From Flavobacterium gilvum (GTDB lineage: Bacteria > Bacteroidota > Bacteroidia > Flavobacteriales > Flavobacteriaceae), in the NCBI RefSeq assembly GCF_001761465.1, contig NZ_CP017479.1, positions 2,046,001 to 2,110,000 on the forward strand: DNA of 64,000 nt. Reading direction: 5' to 3'. The notes under the pieces were generated by a model that worked only from the letters and a program-made list of their open reading frames with translations, searched no databases and was not told the DNA's origin. Below, in pieces: positions 28,144-38,538 of this stretch. How positions within the stretch are numbered: position 1 is the first letter of the stretch; the number at the start of each line of letters is the position of its first letter. The translations under genes were made by a program, and so were the position numbers.

Positions 28144-29622
28144 TCAATTTATGCTAAAAGTAGTTCCCTCTTTTCCATCTTTCAATTGAATTCCCAATTC
28201 GATTAACTGATCGCGAATTTGATCAGACAGAGCAAAATCTTTATTATCTCGGGCTTGTTTACGCATGCCGATTAGCATATTAACCACGCCTTCTAATTTG
28301 TCTGTGTTTCCGTTGGTTTTTTCTTCTTCCAATCCCAAAACGTCAAATACAAATGCCTGTATAGTTATTGTAAATAATTTTAAATCGGCTGCGTTCAAAG
28401 TTTCTTTTCCATCTTTTAATAAATTAATGAAACGAACACCTTCAAATAATTGCGCAATTAGAATTGGCGTATTGAAATCGTCATTCATGGCATCATAGCA
28501 CAATTGTTTCCAACCAGCAATGTCTAGAGAACTATTTGTACTTGCCGAAATTCCTTTTAAGGATTCCATTGCTTCCATCAGTCTTTTATATCCTTTTTCG
28601 GCAGCAATAATGGCTTCGTCTGAGAAGTCAAGAATGCTTCTGTAATGTGCCTGCATCATAAAAAATCGTGTAACCGAAGCAGAAAATGCTTTGCTTAAAA
28701 AAGCGTTGTCTCCTGTTAAAATTTCTCCAGGCAAGATGTTGTTTCCGGTAGATTTTGCCATTTTTTTACCGTTCAGGGTAAGCATATTGGCGTGCATCCA
28801 ATAATTTACAGGTGTGTGTCCGGTACAAGCTTCGTTTTGGGCAATTTCACATTCGTGATGTGGGAATTTCAAATCCATTCCACCTCCATGAATATCAAAA
28901 TGATTCCCAAGATATTTAGTGCTCATCGCTGTACATTCCAAATGCCATCCTGGAAAACCGTCGCTCCAGGGCGAAGGCCATCGCATAATATGTTGTGGTT
29001 CGGCTTTTTTCCAAAGCGCAAAATCCTGAGGATTTTTTTTGTCGGATTGTCCGTCTAGGTCACGGGTATTGGCTAGCATATCTTCAATATTTCGGCCACT
29101 TAAAATTCCGTAATGATTGGTCTCGTTGAATTTAACCACATCAAAATAAACAGAACCATTCGCTACATAACCAATTCCTTTATCGATAATTGTTTTTATG
29201 ATTTCGATTTGCTCAATAATATGCCCTGTTGCAGTGGGTTCGATGCTTGGCGGCAAAAAGTTGAAAGCATTCAAAATATCATGAAAATCTACAGTATAAC
29301 GTTGTACGACTTCCATGGGTTCTAGTTGTTCCAAACGTGCTTTTTTGGCAATTTTATCTTCACCTTCATCGACATCGTCCACAATGTGTCCAACATCAGT
29401 AATATTTCGAACATAACGCACCTTGTAATCCAAGTGTAATAAATATCTGAAAATTACGTCAAAAGACATGAAAGTTCTCACATTTCCAAGATGCACATTG
29501 CTGTAAACCGTTGGTCCGCATACATACATCCCCACATTTCCTTCATTAATTGGTGTAAAAGTTTCTTTTTCTCCCGAAAGGGAATTGTATATTTTTAAGG
29601 TTTGTGTCTTGTGTAATGACAT
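28144..29622 (-). CDS. cysS: Cysteinyl-tRNA synthetase
   Basis: A 492-residue class I synthetase that attaches cysteine to tRNA(Cys). [17 protein letters not shown] (about 34-50) contains the HIGH-type motif (HLGN) and the first zinc cysteine. [14 protein letters not shown] and [11 protein letters not shown] supply the remaining zinc ligands, and KKMAKSTGN is the KMSKS loop. The C-terminal anticodon domain is complete. Length is normal. Confidence 0.96.
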   Translation of the reverse strand: MSLHKTQTLKIYNSLSGEKETFTPINEGNVGMYVCGPTVYSNVHLGNVRTFMSFDVIFRYLLHLDYKVRYVRNITDVGHIVDDVDEGEDKIAKKARLEQLEPMEVVQRYTVDFHDILNAFNFLPPSIEPTATGHIIEQIEIIKTIIDKGIGYVANGSVYFDVVKFNETNHYGILSGRNIEDMLANTRDLDGQSDKKNPQDFALWKKAEPQHIMRWPSPWSDGFPGWHLECTAMSTKYLGNHFDIHGGGMDLKFPHHECEIAQNEACTGHTPVNYWMHANMLTLNGKKMAKSTGNNILPGEILTGDNAFLSKAFSASVTRFFMMQAHYRSILDFSDEAIIAAEKGYKRLMEAMESLKGISASTNSSLDIAGWKQLCYDAMNDDFNTPILIAQLFEGVRFINLLKDGKETLNAADLKLFTITIQAFVFDVLGLEEEKTNGNTDKLEGVVNMLIGMRKQARDNKDFALSDQIRDQLIELGIQLKDGKEGTTFSIN

Positions 29623-29759
29623 TTTAGTGTAATTAGAAAATGTGACAATTAGAAAATTGTGTGTTTTGTAAAAAAGAATAACTAAGGAATTTAAGTCTTA
29701 ATTTTACTTAATTTCTTAATGGTTGAAAATTTTAAAATTAACGATTAAACAATAAACTA

Positions 29760-30431
29760 TTAAAAATTAGTGTCTAATTTGATATAATCCAAAAACTCTC
29801 TTTTTATTTGGGGATCTTTGAATTTTCCACCAAATTCAGAAGTTACCGTACTGCTTTCGATATCTTTGATTCCTCTAGAATTCACGCAAAGGTGTTTGGC
29901 ATCAATTACACAAGCTACGTCTTCTGTTTCAAGGGCTTGTTGCAATTCTTGAACAATTTGCATTGTCAGACGCTCTTGAACTTGAGGTCTTTTTGCGTAA
30001 TGTTCTACAATACGGTTCATTTTGGAAAGACCAATAACCCTTCCACTAGATATATAGGCCACGTGCGCTCTCCCGATGATAGGCAATAAGTGGTGTTCGC
30101 AGGTTGAATAAACTGTAATGTTTTTTTCAACTAACATTTCTCCATATTTGTAGTTGTTTTCAAAAGTGGAGGCTTTTGGTTTTTTCTCAGGATTCAATCC
30201 ACCAAAAATTTCTTTAACAAACATTTTTGCCACACGGTTTGGGGTTCCTTTCAAACTATCATCTGTCAAATCCATTCCTAATGTCAATAGAATGTTTTCG
30301 ACATCTTTTTTTATTTTATCAATCTTCTCTTCATCTGTTATTGCAAAAGCATCGTTTCTTAATGGATTTTTTGCATTGGTACTAATATGATTGTTTCCTA
30401 TTTCGTCTTGAAATTCTTCGTTGTTTATCAT
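29760..30431 (-). CDS. folE: GTP cyclohydrolase I
   Basis: A 223-residue GTP cyclohydrolase I of type IA, converting GTP to dihydroneopterin triphosphate at the start of folate synthesis. The zinc site Cys-His-His is in STCEHHLLPIIGRAHVAY and AKHLCVNSRGIKD. The GTP-binding RPQVQERLTMQI is intact. The first 40 residues are a poorly conserved extension. Confidence 0.95.
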   Translation of the reverse strand: MINNEEFQDEIGNNHISTNAKNPLRNDAFAITDEEKIDKIKKDVENILLTLGMDLTDDSLKGTPNRVAKMFVKEIFGGLNPEKKPKASTFENNYKYGEMLVEKNITVYSTCEHHLLPIIGRAHVAYISSGRVIGLSKMNRIVEHYAKRPQVQERLTMQIVQELQQALETEDVACVIDAKHLCVNSRGIKDIESSTVTSEFGGKFKDPQIKREFLDYIKLDTNF

Positions 30432-30573
30432 TAAAATGTACTGTTTTTATGATTGTCTAATTTTTAAGGGGTAAAGATAATTAATAAAAAGGAAACATTT
30501 TCTATCGTTTTTGCTTTTAATTGTACGTAAAATGGTTTCTAATTATGAATTACAATGTTTCAAAATAAAACCA

Positions 30574-30607
30574 AAAAGACAACAACAAGTTAATGTTATT
30601 GTCTTTT
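30574..30607 (-). terminator. Terminator downstream of the aminotransferase
   Basis: A 14-bp stem with one mismatch (30574-30587 with 30594-30607; AAAAGACAA...TTGTCTTTT), followed on the minus strand by a T-rich run, 34 bp after the aminotransferase stop. Confidence 0.75.
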
Positions 30608-30640
30608 GTTATTTAATATATAATCATTGTCTTTTTTGGT

Positions 30641-31858
30641 TTATGACAAAGACGATGATAGTTTTTTTGAATTATAAACTGAAATAGCGTCTTTTAAAAT
30701 TCGTACCGCACTGATCAAGTCTTCTTTTTTCAAAACATAAGCGATACGTACTTGGTTCAGTCCGACTCCAGGAGTAGAGTAGAAACCAGCTGCAGGAGCA
30801 ACCATTACAGTTTCTCCATTCGAATCATAACTCTCCAAAAGCCATTGAGCGAAGTCATCGGCATTATCAATAGGAAGTTGTGCGATACAATAAAAAGCAG
30901 CTTTTGGAGTCTTTACAATAACTCCGTCAATTTTGTTCAATTCACTGATTAAAGTGTCTCTTCGTTCTTTGTATTCGACTATTACTTCATCAAAATAACT
31001 TTGCGGTGTGTCAATAGCCGCTTCACAAGCAATTTGTTCGATTGTTGGCGGACATAAACGAGCTTGAGCAAATTTCATTGCAGCAGCAATTACGTCTCTG
31101 TTTTTGGTTACCATACAACCAATTCGGGCACCACACATACTGTATCTTTTAGAAACCGAATCAATCATGATGACATTTTGTTCAATTCCTTTAAGATTCA
31201 TTACCGAGAAATGTTTGTCTTTTTCGTCATATATGAATTCGCGATACACTTCGTCGGCGATTAGGAATAAATCGTATTTTTTTACCAATTCGCCTAACTG
31301 TTTAATTTCGGATTCCGAATACAAATATCCTGTTGGATTGTTCGGATTGCAAATTAAAATAGCTTTGGATTTTGGTGTAATTGCTTTTTCAAATTCCTCA
31401 ATTGTAGGAAGGGTAAAACCACTTTCAATGTTAGAAATTACAGGAACAACCTTTGCACTCGATTCTTCAGAAAAGGCACTGTAATTGGCATAAAAAGGCT
31501 CAGGGATAATGACTTCATCTCCCGGATCCATGATGCTTCCAAGGGCGAACAAAAGCGCCTCAGACCCACCTGTGGTAATCATTATATCGGTATAGTCAAC
31601 TTCGACACCTTGCTTGGTGTAAAATTGGGCTAATTTTTTTCGGTAACTTTCGTATCCCGCCGAAGGACCATATTCAATGATTGATAAATCAATGTTTTTT
31701 ATTGCTTGGATAGCAATTTCAGGGCTTTTTATATCGGGTTGACCAATGTTTAAGTGATAAACTTTATGTCCCTTTTTCTTAGCTATTTCTGCATAAGGTG
31801 CCAATTTTCGAATTGGCGATTCCGGCATTCTTCGACCTCTAATTGATATTTTTGGCAT
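30641..31858 (-). CDS. PLP-dependent class I/II aminotransferase
   Basis: A 405-residue fold-type I aminotransferase related to aspartate aminotransferases. Family features are the N-terminal substrate region SPIRKLAPYAE, LNIGQPDIKSPE, the PLP contacts NPNNPTGYLY and ADEVYREF, the Schiff-base lysine in DSVSKRYSMCGARIG, and a C-terminal RIAYV. It transfers an amino group between an amino acid and a 2-oxoacid; aspartate or aromatic specificity is not decidable. An in-frame TTG lies 7 codons upstream, but the ATG at 31858 gives the family N-terminus MPKISIRG and is preferred. Confidence 0.9.
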   Translation of the reverse strand: MPKISIRGRRMPESPIRKLAPYAEIAKKKGHKVYHLNIGQPDIKSPEIAIQAIKNIDLSIIEYGPSAGYESYRKKLAQFYTKQGVEVDYTDIMITTGGSEALLFALGSIMDPGDEVIIPEPFYANYSAFSEESSAKVVPVISNIESGFTLPTIEEFEKAITPKSKAILICNPNNPTGYLYSESEIKQLGELVKKYDLFLIADEVYREFIYDEKDKHFSVMNLKGIEQNVIMIDSVSKRYSMCGARIGCMVTKNRDVIAAAMKFAQARLCPPTIEQIACEAAIDTPQSYFDEVIVEYKERRDTLISELNKIDGVIVKTPKAAFYCIAQLPIDNADDFAQWLLESYDSNGETVMVAPAAGFYSTPGVGLNQVRIAYVLKKEDLISAVRILKDAISVYNSKKLSSSLS

Positions 31859-31983
31859 TTTTATTTTGTTGAGGTGCAAATTTGCAATTTATTTTCCAAA
31901 ATAAGAGCAAACTATATAGCATTTTTGTTGTTTTTCGTTCATTATTATCGTATAATTGGGTAATAATATGGAAAAATAACTAA

Positions 31984-33315
31984 ATGAAAAAAAATTGTGC
32001 TTTTTTTCTTTTATTAATTACGATAATGCCAATTTTTGGCCAGGACGGTTTTGTGTTTGACAAAGGAGTAGAAAAGGTAACCGTGCCGTTGGTATTGATT
32101 AATAATTTAGTTTTTATTCCAATAAAAGTAAATGGTGCGCAATTGAATTTCCTTTTGGATACTGGTGTTGAGGAAACTATTCTTTTTAGTTTGGAAGACA
32201 ATCCGGGAGTGACTTTTTTTAATACCGAAAAAGTAACTTTTAGAGGATTGGGGAGTGAAGAACCTATTGAGGGTTTGAAAACTACCAATAATATTTTGGA
32301 ACTTGATGGGATGAAATCTGATCATCAGCTTATTTATGTTATTTTGGATCAGAGTTTTAATCTGTCTTCGCAAATTGGAATTCCTGTAAATGGTATTATT
32401 GGTTATCAGTTTTTTAAAGATAATTTGGTTCGGATTGATTATATTTCAAAAAAAGTAATTATTTATAAAAACAATGAAGTCAATAGAAATAGACTTGAGA
32501 AAAAATTCAACGTGACACCAATCACAGTCGAAAGATTTAAACCGTATCTGAAAGGAAATGTTGTAATGAATACATCAGGTGTAGATGTTAAATTATTGAT
32601 TGATATAGGGAACAGTGATTCGGTTTGGCTTTTTCAAAATATATCAGAACAAATAAAAGTACCAACCAAAAATTTTGAAGATTTTTTAGGGAAAGGTTTC
32701 AGTGGTGATGTAGAAGGGCGAAGAGCAAGAGTTCCTGAGTTTTCATTTGATGATTATGACTTTAAGCTTCCGATTGTTGCATTTCCTGATTCCAGCTCCA
32801 TAAAAAGTGTGCGCATGGTCAAAGATCGGGTGGGTTCTGTTGGAGGCGAAATTTTAAAGCGTTTTTCGGTTGTTTTTGATTATCAAAATGCAAAACTTTA
32901 TTTAAGAAAAAATGCCCATTATGATGAGCCTTTCAGTTATAATAAGAGTGGTATCGAAATAAGACACAATGGTTTGCAGTGGGTACAGGAAACTGTAAAA
33001 ATGGAGACGGTTCCTGTGGCGGGAGCTATCTCATTTGACAGCAATGGAAAAAATACTACTAACGATTTTAAATATAAATTCCAACTCAAACCAATATATG
33101 AAATTGCCAACATCCGGAAAAAATCACCGGCGGCAGAATCTGGTTTACAGGTTGGGGATATTATAATTACGGTTAATAAAGCATCAGTATATAAATATTC
33201 GCTTCAAAAACTGAACGAAATGTTTAAATCGGAAGATGATAAATGGATTTATCTCGAAGTGGAACGTAATAATCAAATATTAAAATTTACCTTCCAACTA
33301 CATGATATTTTATAA
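31984..33315 (+). CDS. Exported retropepsin-like aspartic protease with PDZ domain
   Basis: A 443-residue protein with a signal peptide (MKKNCAFFLLLITIMPIFG). It has two consecutive retropepsin-like domains: the first with the catalytic motif FLLDTGVEE (about 53-61), the second with LLIDIGNSDSV (about 204-214). A C-terminal PDZ domain (about 372-443; KKSPAAESGLQVGDIIITVN) would bind peptide termini. In the second domain the motif is D-I-G instead of D-T/S-G, so that half may be impaired or altered. A periplasmic or surface protease is inferred. The substrate is unknown. Confidence 0.85.
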   Translation: MKKNCAFFLLLITIMPIFGQDGFVFDKGVEKVTVPLVLINNLVFIPIKVNGAQLNFLLDTGVEETILFSLEDNPGVTFFNTEKVTFRGLGSEEPIEGLKTTNNILELDGMKSDHQLIYVILDQSFNLSSQIGIPVNGIIGYQFFKDNLVRIDYISKKVIIYKNNEVNRNRLEKKFNVTPITVERFKPYLKGNVVMNTSGVDVKLLIDIGNSDSVWLFQNISEQIKVPTKNFEDFLGKGFSGDVEGRRARVPEFSFDDYDFKLPIVAFPDSSSIKSVRMVKDRVGSVGGEILKRFSVVFDYQNAKLYLRKNAHYDEPFSYNKSGIEIRHNGLQWVQETVKMETVPVAGAISFDSNGKNTTNDFKYKFQLKPIYEIANIRKKSPAAESGLQVGDIIITVNKASVYKYSLQKLNEMFKSEDDKWIYLEVERNNQILKFTFQLHDIL

Positions 33316-33346
33316 AAAAAAACGCTTTTCAATATAAAAAGTGTTT
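33314..33346. terminator. Terminator between convergent genes
   Basis: Stem AAACGCTTTT/AAAAAGTGTTT (33320-33329 with 33336-33346). The A-run on its left becomes a T-run for the minus-strand DUF1573 gene. Confidence 0.65.
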
Positions 33347-33358
33347 GAAGAAATTGTT

Positions 33359-33748
33359 TTAGTTGGAGAGTATTTCTCCTTTTATTTTTAAGGGTACTCG
33401 TCCTTCATCGTAATTTACTGCGTTTGTTTCCAATGTAATGGTTTTGCGGATCGGACCGGGAACCATGTTGTATTTAATATCAATTCGATCTGATTTTCCA
33501 GGAGAAATAGATTGACTTGGTTTGTACAATATAGTGCAGCTTGCAGTAGATTGAATTCCGTTTATGCTTAATGGAGCATCACCTGTGTTGGTAAATGTAA
33601 AACTTCGGACGCCATTGTCGCTTGTTTTGTACACTTTTCCATAATCAACAGTGTTTTCAGCCTGAAGGATTTTGATTTTTGGACCACTTTGTGCTAAGCC
33701 AATGTTGCTCAAAAATAGCAATACGATAAAAGCAATGTTGTTTTTCAT
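33359..33748 (-). CDS. DUF1573 domain protein, exported
   Basis: A 129-residue secreted protein with a signal peptide (MKNNIAFIVLLFLSNIGLAQ). The rest is one DUF1573 immunoglobulin-like domain: YGKVYKTSDNGVRSFTFTN, TGDAPLSINGIQSTASC, then SPGKSDRIDIKYN. Such proteins are abundant in Bacteroidota, with no biochemical function known. Convergent with the protease gene. Confidence 0.85.
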   Translation of the reverse strand: MKNNIAFIVLLFLSNIGLAQSGPKIKILQAENTVDYGKVYKTSDNGVRSFTFTNTGDAPLSINGIQSTASCTILYKPSQSISPGKSDRIDIKYNMVPGPIRKTITLETNAVNYDEGRVPLKIKGEILSN

Positions 33749-33899
33749 TTCCTTGATTTTTTAGTAGGTAAAGTAAATATAGCATCTTTTAATTAATGCA
33801 CAATTTTTTATTTCGCTTTTTATACTGTTCTTAATTATTTACTTTTGTCCTTTATTTCAATATCAAAAATCAAACCAAAAGAGAAGTTTATTCGTGTAT

Positions 33900-33995
33900 T
33901 TGTTAAATCGTTTATTCGAATTAAGATAGCTAATTAACGATTAAACAATTCAACGATTTGATAAATAAACAAATTAACGATTAAACGAATCCACA
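33900..33995. repeat. 'AACGATTAAAC' dispersed micro-repeats
   Basis: TTAACGATTAAACAATTCAA and AATTAACGATTAAACGAATC occur 35 bp apart, facing an approximate inverted partner (GTTAAATCGTTTATTCGAAT at 33902-33921). Related TTAACGATT units lie at 28075-28131 and near 29740. They sit immediately upstream of valS. Confidence 0.55.
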
Positions 33996-34000
33996 ATAAG

Positions 34001-36634
34001 ATGACTATTCCCGCTCAATTTGACGCTAAAACAAGTGAAAATAAATGGTATGCGTATTGGATGAAAAATAATTATTTTCATTCAAAACCAGATCACAGAA
34101 CACCTTACACGATTGTAATTCCTCCACCGAATGTTACCGGAGTTTTACACATGGGACACATGCTCAACAACACGCTTCAGGATGTGTTGATTCGTCGTGC
34201 CCGATTGAAAGGGTTTAATGCTTGTTGGGTTCCCGGTACCGATCACGCCTCTATTGCAACCGAAGCCAAAGTGGTAGCCAAATTGAAATCGGAAGGAATT
34301 AATAAATTCGATTTGACTCGAGATGAGTTTTTAAAACATGCTTACGATTGGACAGATAAATACGGAGGAACCATCTTGGAACAATTGAAACAATTGGGTT
34401 GTTCTTGTGATTGGGAAAGAACCAAATTTACAATGGATCCGGATATGTCTGCTTCTGTAATTAAATCTTTCGTGGATTTATATAACAAAGGCATGATTTA
34501 TCGCGGCTACCGAATGGTAAACTGGGATCCAGAGGCTAAGACGACTCTTTCTGACGAAGAAGTTATTTATGAAGAACAAAACGGAAAGTTATTTTTCCTT
34601 AAATATAAAATAGAAGGTTCAGAAGATTTTCTTACTATAGCAACTACTCGTCCTGAAACTATTTTCGGGGATACGGCTATTTGTATCAATCCAAATGATG
34701 AACGTTTTACTCATTTGAGAGGAAAAAAAGCAATCGTTCCTATTTGTGGCCGAGTAATTCCTATTATCGAAGATGAATATGTAGATGTAGAATTTGGAAC
34801 CGGTTGTTTGAAAGTGACTCCTGCTCACGATGTAAATGATAAAACGTTGGGAGATAAACATAATTTGGAAATAGTTGATATTTTCAATGAAGATGCTACG
34901 CTGAACAGTTTTGGTTTGCATTACCAAGGGAAAGACCGTTTTGTGGTTCGCAAGGAAATTGAAAAAGAATTGGAAGAAATTGGAGCTTTGGCCAAAACCG
35001 AAATCCATTTGAATAAAGTAGGAACTTCTGAAAGAACCAAGGCTGTAATCGAACCTCGTTTGTCTGACCAATGGTTCCTGAAAATGGAAGAATTGGTAAA
35101 ACCTGCCATAAAATCGGTTTTGGAAGATGGAGACATTAAATTGCACCCAAAACGTTTTGATAATACTTATGCGCATTGGCTGAACAATATCCGTGACTGG
35201 AATATTTCCCGTCAATTGTGGTGGGGACAACAAATTCCGGCTTATTATTATGGTGATGGAAAAGAAGATTTCGTTGTTGCCGAAAACGTTGAAGACGCTT
35301 TAAAATTAGCACAGGAAGCTACAAACAATAAACAATTAACCACAAACGATTTAAAACAAGATGCCGATGCTCTGGATACTTGGTTTTCTTCTTGGTTGTG
35401 GCCAATGTCTGTTTTTGGGGGAATTATGAATCCTGAAAACGAAGATTTTAAATATTATTATCCAACAAATGATTTGGTTACTGGACCGGATATTTTGTTT
35501 TTCTGGGTGGCGAGAATGATTATTGCCGGATATGAATACACAGATAAAAAACCATTTTCGAATGTGTATTTGACGGGATTGGTTCGTGACAAACAAAGAC
35601 GTAAAATGTCTAAATCTCTAGGGAATTCACCAGAGCCTTTGGAATTGATCGAAAAGTTTGGTGCTGATGGTGTTCGTGTGGGATTGCTTTTGAGCGCTTC
35701 TGCCGGTAACGATATTATGTTTGATGAAGAATTATGTAACCAAGGAAAAGCATTTACAAATAAAATTTGGAACGCTTTTAAATTAATAAAAGGTTGGGAA
35801 GTATCTGATACGATTCCGCAGCCGGAATCTTCGAAAGTGGCGATTGAATGGTACGAAGCGAAGTTCCAACAAACTTTGGCTGAAATTGAAGATGGTTTCG
35901 AAAAATACCGAATTTCAGATGCTTTAATGGCGATTTACAAATTGGTTTGGGACGATTTCTGTTCTTGGTTCTTAGAAATGATTAAACCAGCTTACCAAAA
36001 ACCAATCGACAGCGTAACTTTTGCGAAAGCGATAGAAATGTTAGAAAATAATTTGAAATTGTTACATCCGTTTATGCCGTTTTTGACAGAGGAAATTTGG
36101 CAGCACATCGCAGAAAGAACACCAGAAGAAGCTTTGATTGTTTCGACTTGGCCAGAAATAAAACCGTTCAACGCACAATTGGTTTCAGATTTTGAAAATA
36201 CCATTGAAGTGATTTCGGGAATCAGAACGATTCGTAAAGATAAAAATATTCCGTTTAAAGATGGAATTGAATTGAAAGCGATTAATAACGATAAGCTTTC
36301 GACTTATTTTGATTCTATCGTGACTAAATTGGGGAATATCATTTCACTGGAATACGTTTCGGATAAAGTGGATGGTGCTTTGTCTTTCCGTGTAAAATCG
36401 AATGAATATTTTATCCCAATTTCAGGTAATATTGATGTGGAAGCCGAAATTGCTAAATTGACTGAAGAGCTAAATTACATTAAAGGTTTCTTGAAATCAG
36501 TGCAGGTTAAATTGTCAAATGAAAAATTTGTTGCCAATGCCAAACCTGAAATCATAGAAAACGAACGCAAAAAAGAAGCTGACGCTCTTTCTAAAATAGA
36601 AACGATTGAGCAAAGTTTGGCTGGATTGCAATAG
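34001..36634 (+). CDS. valS: Valyl-tRNA synthetase
   Basis: An 877-residue class I synthetase that charges tRNA(Val) and edits threonine. PPPNVTGVLHMGHMLNNTLQ (about 41-60) contains the HIGH motif, the editing domain has TTRPETIFGDTA, and RRKMSKSLGNSPEPLELI holds the KMSKS loop. The C-terminal coiled coil (LTEELNYIKGFLKSVQVKL) that binds the tRNA elbow is present. Confidence 0.97.
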   Translation: MTIPAQFDAKTSENKWYAYWMKNNYFHSKPDHRTPYTIVIPPPNVTGVLHMGHMLNNTLQDVLIRRARLKGFNACWVPGTDHASIATEAKVVAKLKSEGINKFDLTRDEFLKHAYDWTDKYGGTILEQLKQLGCSCDWERTKFTMDPDMSASVIKSFVDLYNKGMIYRGYRMVNWDPEAKTTLSDEEVIYEEQNGKLFFLKYKIEGSEDFLTIATTRPETIFGDTAICINPNDERFTHLRGKKAIVPICGRVIPIIEDEYVDVEFGTGCLKVTPAHDVNDKTLGDKHNLEIVDIFNEDATLNSFGLHYQGKDRFVVRKEIEKELEEIGALAKTEIHLNKVGTSERTKAVIEPRLSDQWFLKMEELVKPAIKSVLEDGDIKLHPKRFDNTYAHWLNNIRDWNISRQLWWGQQIPAYYYGDGKEDFVVAENVEDALKLAQEATNNKQLTTNDLKQDADALDTWFSSWLWPMSVFGGIMNPENEDFKYYYPTNDLVTGPDILFFWVARMIIAGYEYTDKKPFSNVYLTGLVRDKQRRKMSKSLGNSPEPLELIEKFGADGVRVGLLLSASAGNDIMFDEELCNQGKAFTNKIWNAFKLIKGWEVSDTIPQPESSKVAIEWYEAKFQQTLAEIEDGFEKYRISDALMAIYKLVWDDFCSWFLEMIKPAYQKPIDSVTFAKAIEMLENNLKLLHPFMPFLTEEIWQHIAERTPEEALIVSTWPEIKPFNAQLVSDFENTIEVISGIRTIRKDKNIPFKDGIELKAINNDKLSTYFDSIVTKLGNIISLEYVSDKVDGALSFRVKSNEYFIPISGNIDVEAEIAKLTEELNYIKGFLKSVQVKLSNEKFVANAKPEIIENERKKEADALSKIETIEQSLAGLQ

Positions 36635-36658
36635 TAATCTAGACTTTTATAAAAAATT

Positions 36659-36697
36659 AAAATCCCAATTCTGAAAAAATTTCAGGATTGGGATTTT
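36659..36697 (+). terminator. Intrinsic terminator of valS
   Basis: A 17-bp stem with one wobble (36659-36675 with 36681-36697; AAATCCCAATTCTGAA core), then a T-run, 25 bp after the stop. Confidence 0.88.
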
Positions 36698-36772
36698 TTA
36701 ATGTATTGTAGCGAATGGGAAAGCATCTATAGTGATGGCTAATCACTACTTACCAATTACTAATCACTTTTG

Positions 36773-37198
36773 TTACAAATTCGATTTTATTTTTTCGATT
36801 ACCGCTGCATATTCGGCATCGGATAAATACGTTTTTTGTGGATTCATTTCAAAAACACTTCCAAAACCATATCCGTCTTTGTATTTTGGAGCGATGTGCA
36901 TATGTAAATGAGAAAGAGTGTCGCTGTAGGCTCCGTAGTTAATTTTGGTTGGGTTAAAAGCGGCAGCGATTGCTTTACCAACTTTGGCCACATCACGGAA
37001 GAAGGCGTTTCGTTGTTCTTCGCTCAATTCATAAAGCTCAACGGCGTGATCTTTGTAGACAACATTGCAACGGCCTGAGTAGGATTGCTCTTTGAAAAGG
37101 AATAATTGTGATACTTCCAAATCACAAATTTTGATCATTAAATTGTGTAAAGTGTCATTATTTTGACAATATAGACATTCTGAAACGGGACTAGCCAT
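36773..37198 (-). CDS. HIT-family protein
   Basis: A 141-residue histidine-triad protein, a nucleotide hydrolase or transferase acting on adenylylated or dinucleotide substrates. The triad is SHLHMHIAPK (about 95-104), and a possible zinc pair CLYC lies at 9-12. It resembles the HIT proteins of unknown substrate found across bacteria. The intergenic region beside it carries a short AATCACT repeat. It is monocistronic. Confidence 0.9.
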   Translation of the reverse strand: MASPVSECLYCQNNDTLHNLMIKICDLEVSQLFLFKEQSYSGRCNVVYKDHAVELYELSEEQRNAFFRDVAKVGKAIAAAFNPTKINYGAYSDTLSHLHMHIAPKYKDGYGFGSVFEMNPQKTYLSDAEYAAVIEKIKSNL

Positions 37199-37371
37199 AT
37201 TATTTTTTTTTAATTTTTTGATGAATCCAAAGCTAATAAAAATAAGCTTTGGCTTAAGTTAAAAGATGTAATATTTACACTAATTAGGTTTTTCGTATAG
37301 AAAGGGAACTCGAGAAAAGTGACAAAACCTTCTGAAAATATTGATTCTGGTTCAAAAAGTTTTTTCTTCAA

Positions 37372-38223
37372 TTAAAGACTTTTGATGATTGCCATTACAT
37401 CTTCCTCCCCCAAGCCATTGTCTTTTGCCTGTTTAAAGCTTTCAAATAGCGGGTGAAATAATGGCGTGTTTAAGCCTTCTTCTTTGGCAAGATTTAGGTC
37501 TTTATGTAAAAGTTTCAACGGAAATGCAGCTGGATATTGGTTGGATAAAAGGGACGGTGTTTTTATATTGGTTATCCCATTTCCACAAGCTCCCTCGTTG
37601 ACAATGGTAAGCATATTTTCGCGGCTCACTCCATTTTTTTCGGCAAATAAAACGGTCTCGGCCAATCCCTGTATGTTTAATGCCAGAAAGTAGTTGATAG
37701 CTAATTTTGCTGAACTTCCAACGCCTATTTCTCCCAAGAGAAGTGACAATTTTCCCAATATATCAAGCAAAGGTCTGGCTCTTTCGTAATTTTTTGTGCT
37801 ACCGCCTACAAGAATAATAAGTGCGCCATCCTGAGCGGGTTTTACACTTCCTGATACGGGAGCATCTAGAAATTCAATTTGATGTTTGTTGGATATTTCA
37901 GCCAAGAACTTTGACGTTTCAGGTGAAATCGTACTCATATTTATGATGAGTTTTCCGGTTTCGGGTTTGGATAACAGACCTGTTTCGCTTAGGAAAACCT
38001 CTTTTACTGCATCATCATTGGTTAACATTGTAAATACGACGTCACAATTCTGAATTAATTCCTGCGGATTTGCGCCCGATTTTGCACCAAGATTGATTAA
38101 TTCCTGTTCTTTTTCTTTTGTTCTGTTGAAAACGGTTACTTCATAATTGGCTTTGAGAAGGTTTTTCACCATCGGGATGCCCATATTTCCAAGGCCAATC
38201 CATCCTATTTTCTCTGTACTCAT
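37372..38223 (-). CDS. Beta-hydroxyacid dehydrogenase (3-hydroxyisobutyrate dehydrogenase family)
   Basis: A 283-residue NAD(P)-dependent oxidoreductase. The Rossmann loop is GWIGLGNMGIPM (7-18), followed by VTVFNRTKEK, whose Asn-Arg suggests NADP preference. The substrate loop is LDAPVSGSVKPAQDG, and the catalytic lysine is in GSSAKLAINYF. The family includes 3-hydroxyisobutyrate, tartronate-semialdehyde and glyoxylate/succinic-semialdehyde reductases. The substrate is not decidable from sequence. Confidence 0.88.
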   Translation of the reverse strand: MSTEKIGWIGLGNMGIPMVKNLLKANYEVTVFNRTKEKEQELINLGAKSGANPQELIQNCDVVFTMLTNDDAVKEVFLSETGLLSKPETGKLIINMSTISPETSKFLAEISNKHQIEFLDAPVSGSVKPAQDGALIILVGGSTKNYERARPLLDILGKLSLLLGEIGVGSSAKLAINYFLALNIQGLAETVLFAEKNGVSRENMLTIVNEGACGNGITNIKTPSLLSNQYPAAFPLKLLHKDLNLAKEEGLNTPLFHPLFESFKQAKDNGLGEEDVMAIIKSL

Positions 38224-38359
38224 TGTTTTTTTGTTTTAATGATTACGATTCCGGTTTACGATGGAATCTGAAATGTAAATTTACGAAAATTATGAGGCAC
38301 GCAGGTTTTGCAAATTAAGAAATTTGGCGCTTTATCAATATTGACAAAGGAGAAAATTA

Positions 38360-38438
38360 GCCACAGATTAAAAAGATTATCACAGATTTTACAAACAAAT
38401 TATTAAAGAAATCTGTGTAAATCTTTTTAATCTGTGGC
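38360..38438. repeat. Large palindrome 'GCCACAGATT', family C
   Basis: Two 30-bp arms (38360-38389 and 38409-38438) match at about 28 of 30 positions around a 19-bp loop. It lies in the 315-bp gap between the dehydrogenase and the receptor terminator. Otherwise the gap holds only AT-rich sequence. Confidence 0.8.
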
Positions 38439-38458
38439 AAAATCCAATCTATTTTATA

Positions 38459-38490
38459 AAAAAAAACCTCGTCTATTTCTAAACGAGGTT
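38459..38490 (-). terminator. Terminator of the siderophore receptor gene
   Basis: AACCTCGT/ACGAGGTT stem with a 10-base loop, followed on the minus strand by a run of T (the A-run at 38459-38466), about 50 bp after the receptor stop. Confidence 0.85.
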
Positions 38491-38538
38491 TGTAGATTTG
38501 GGGGTAATTAAATCAAAAACTAAAACTAAAAAAATCTT

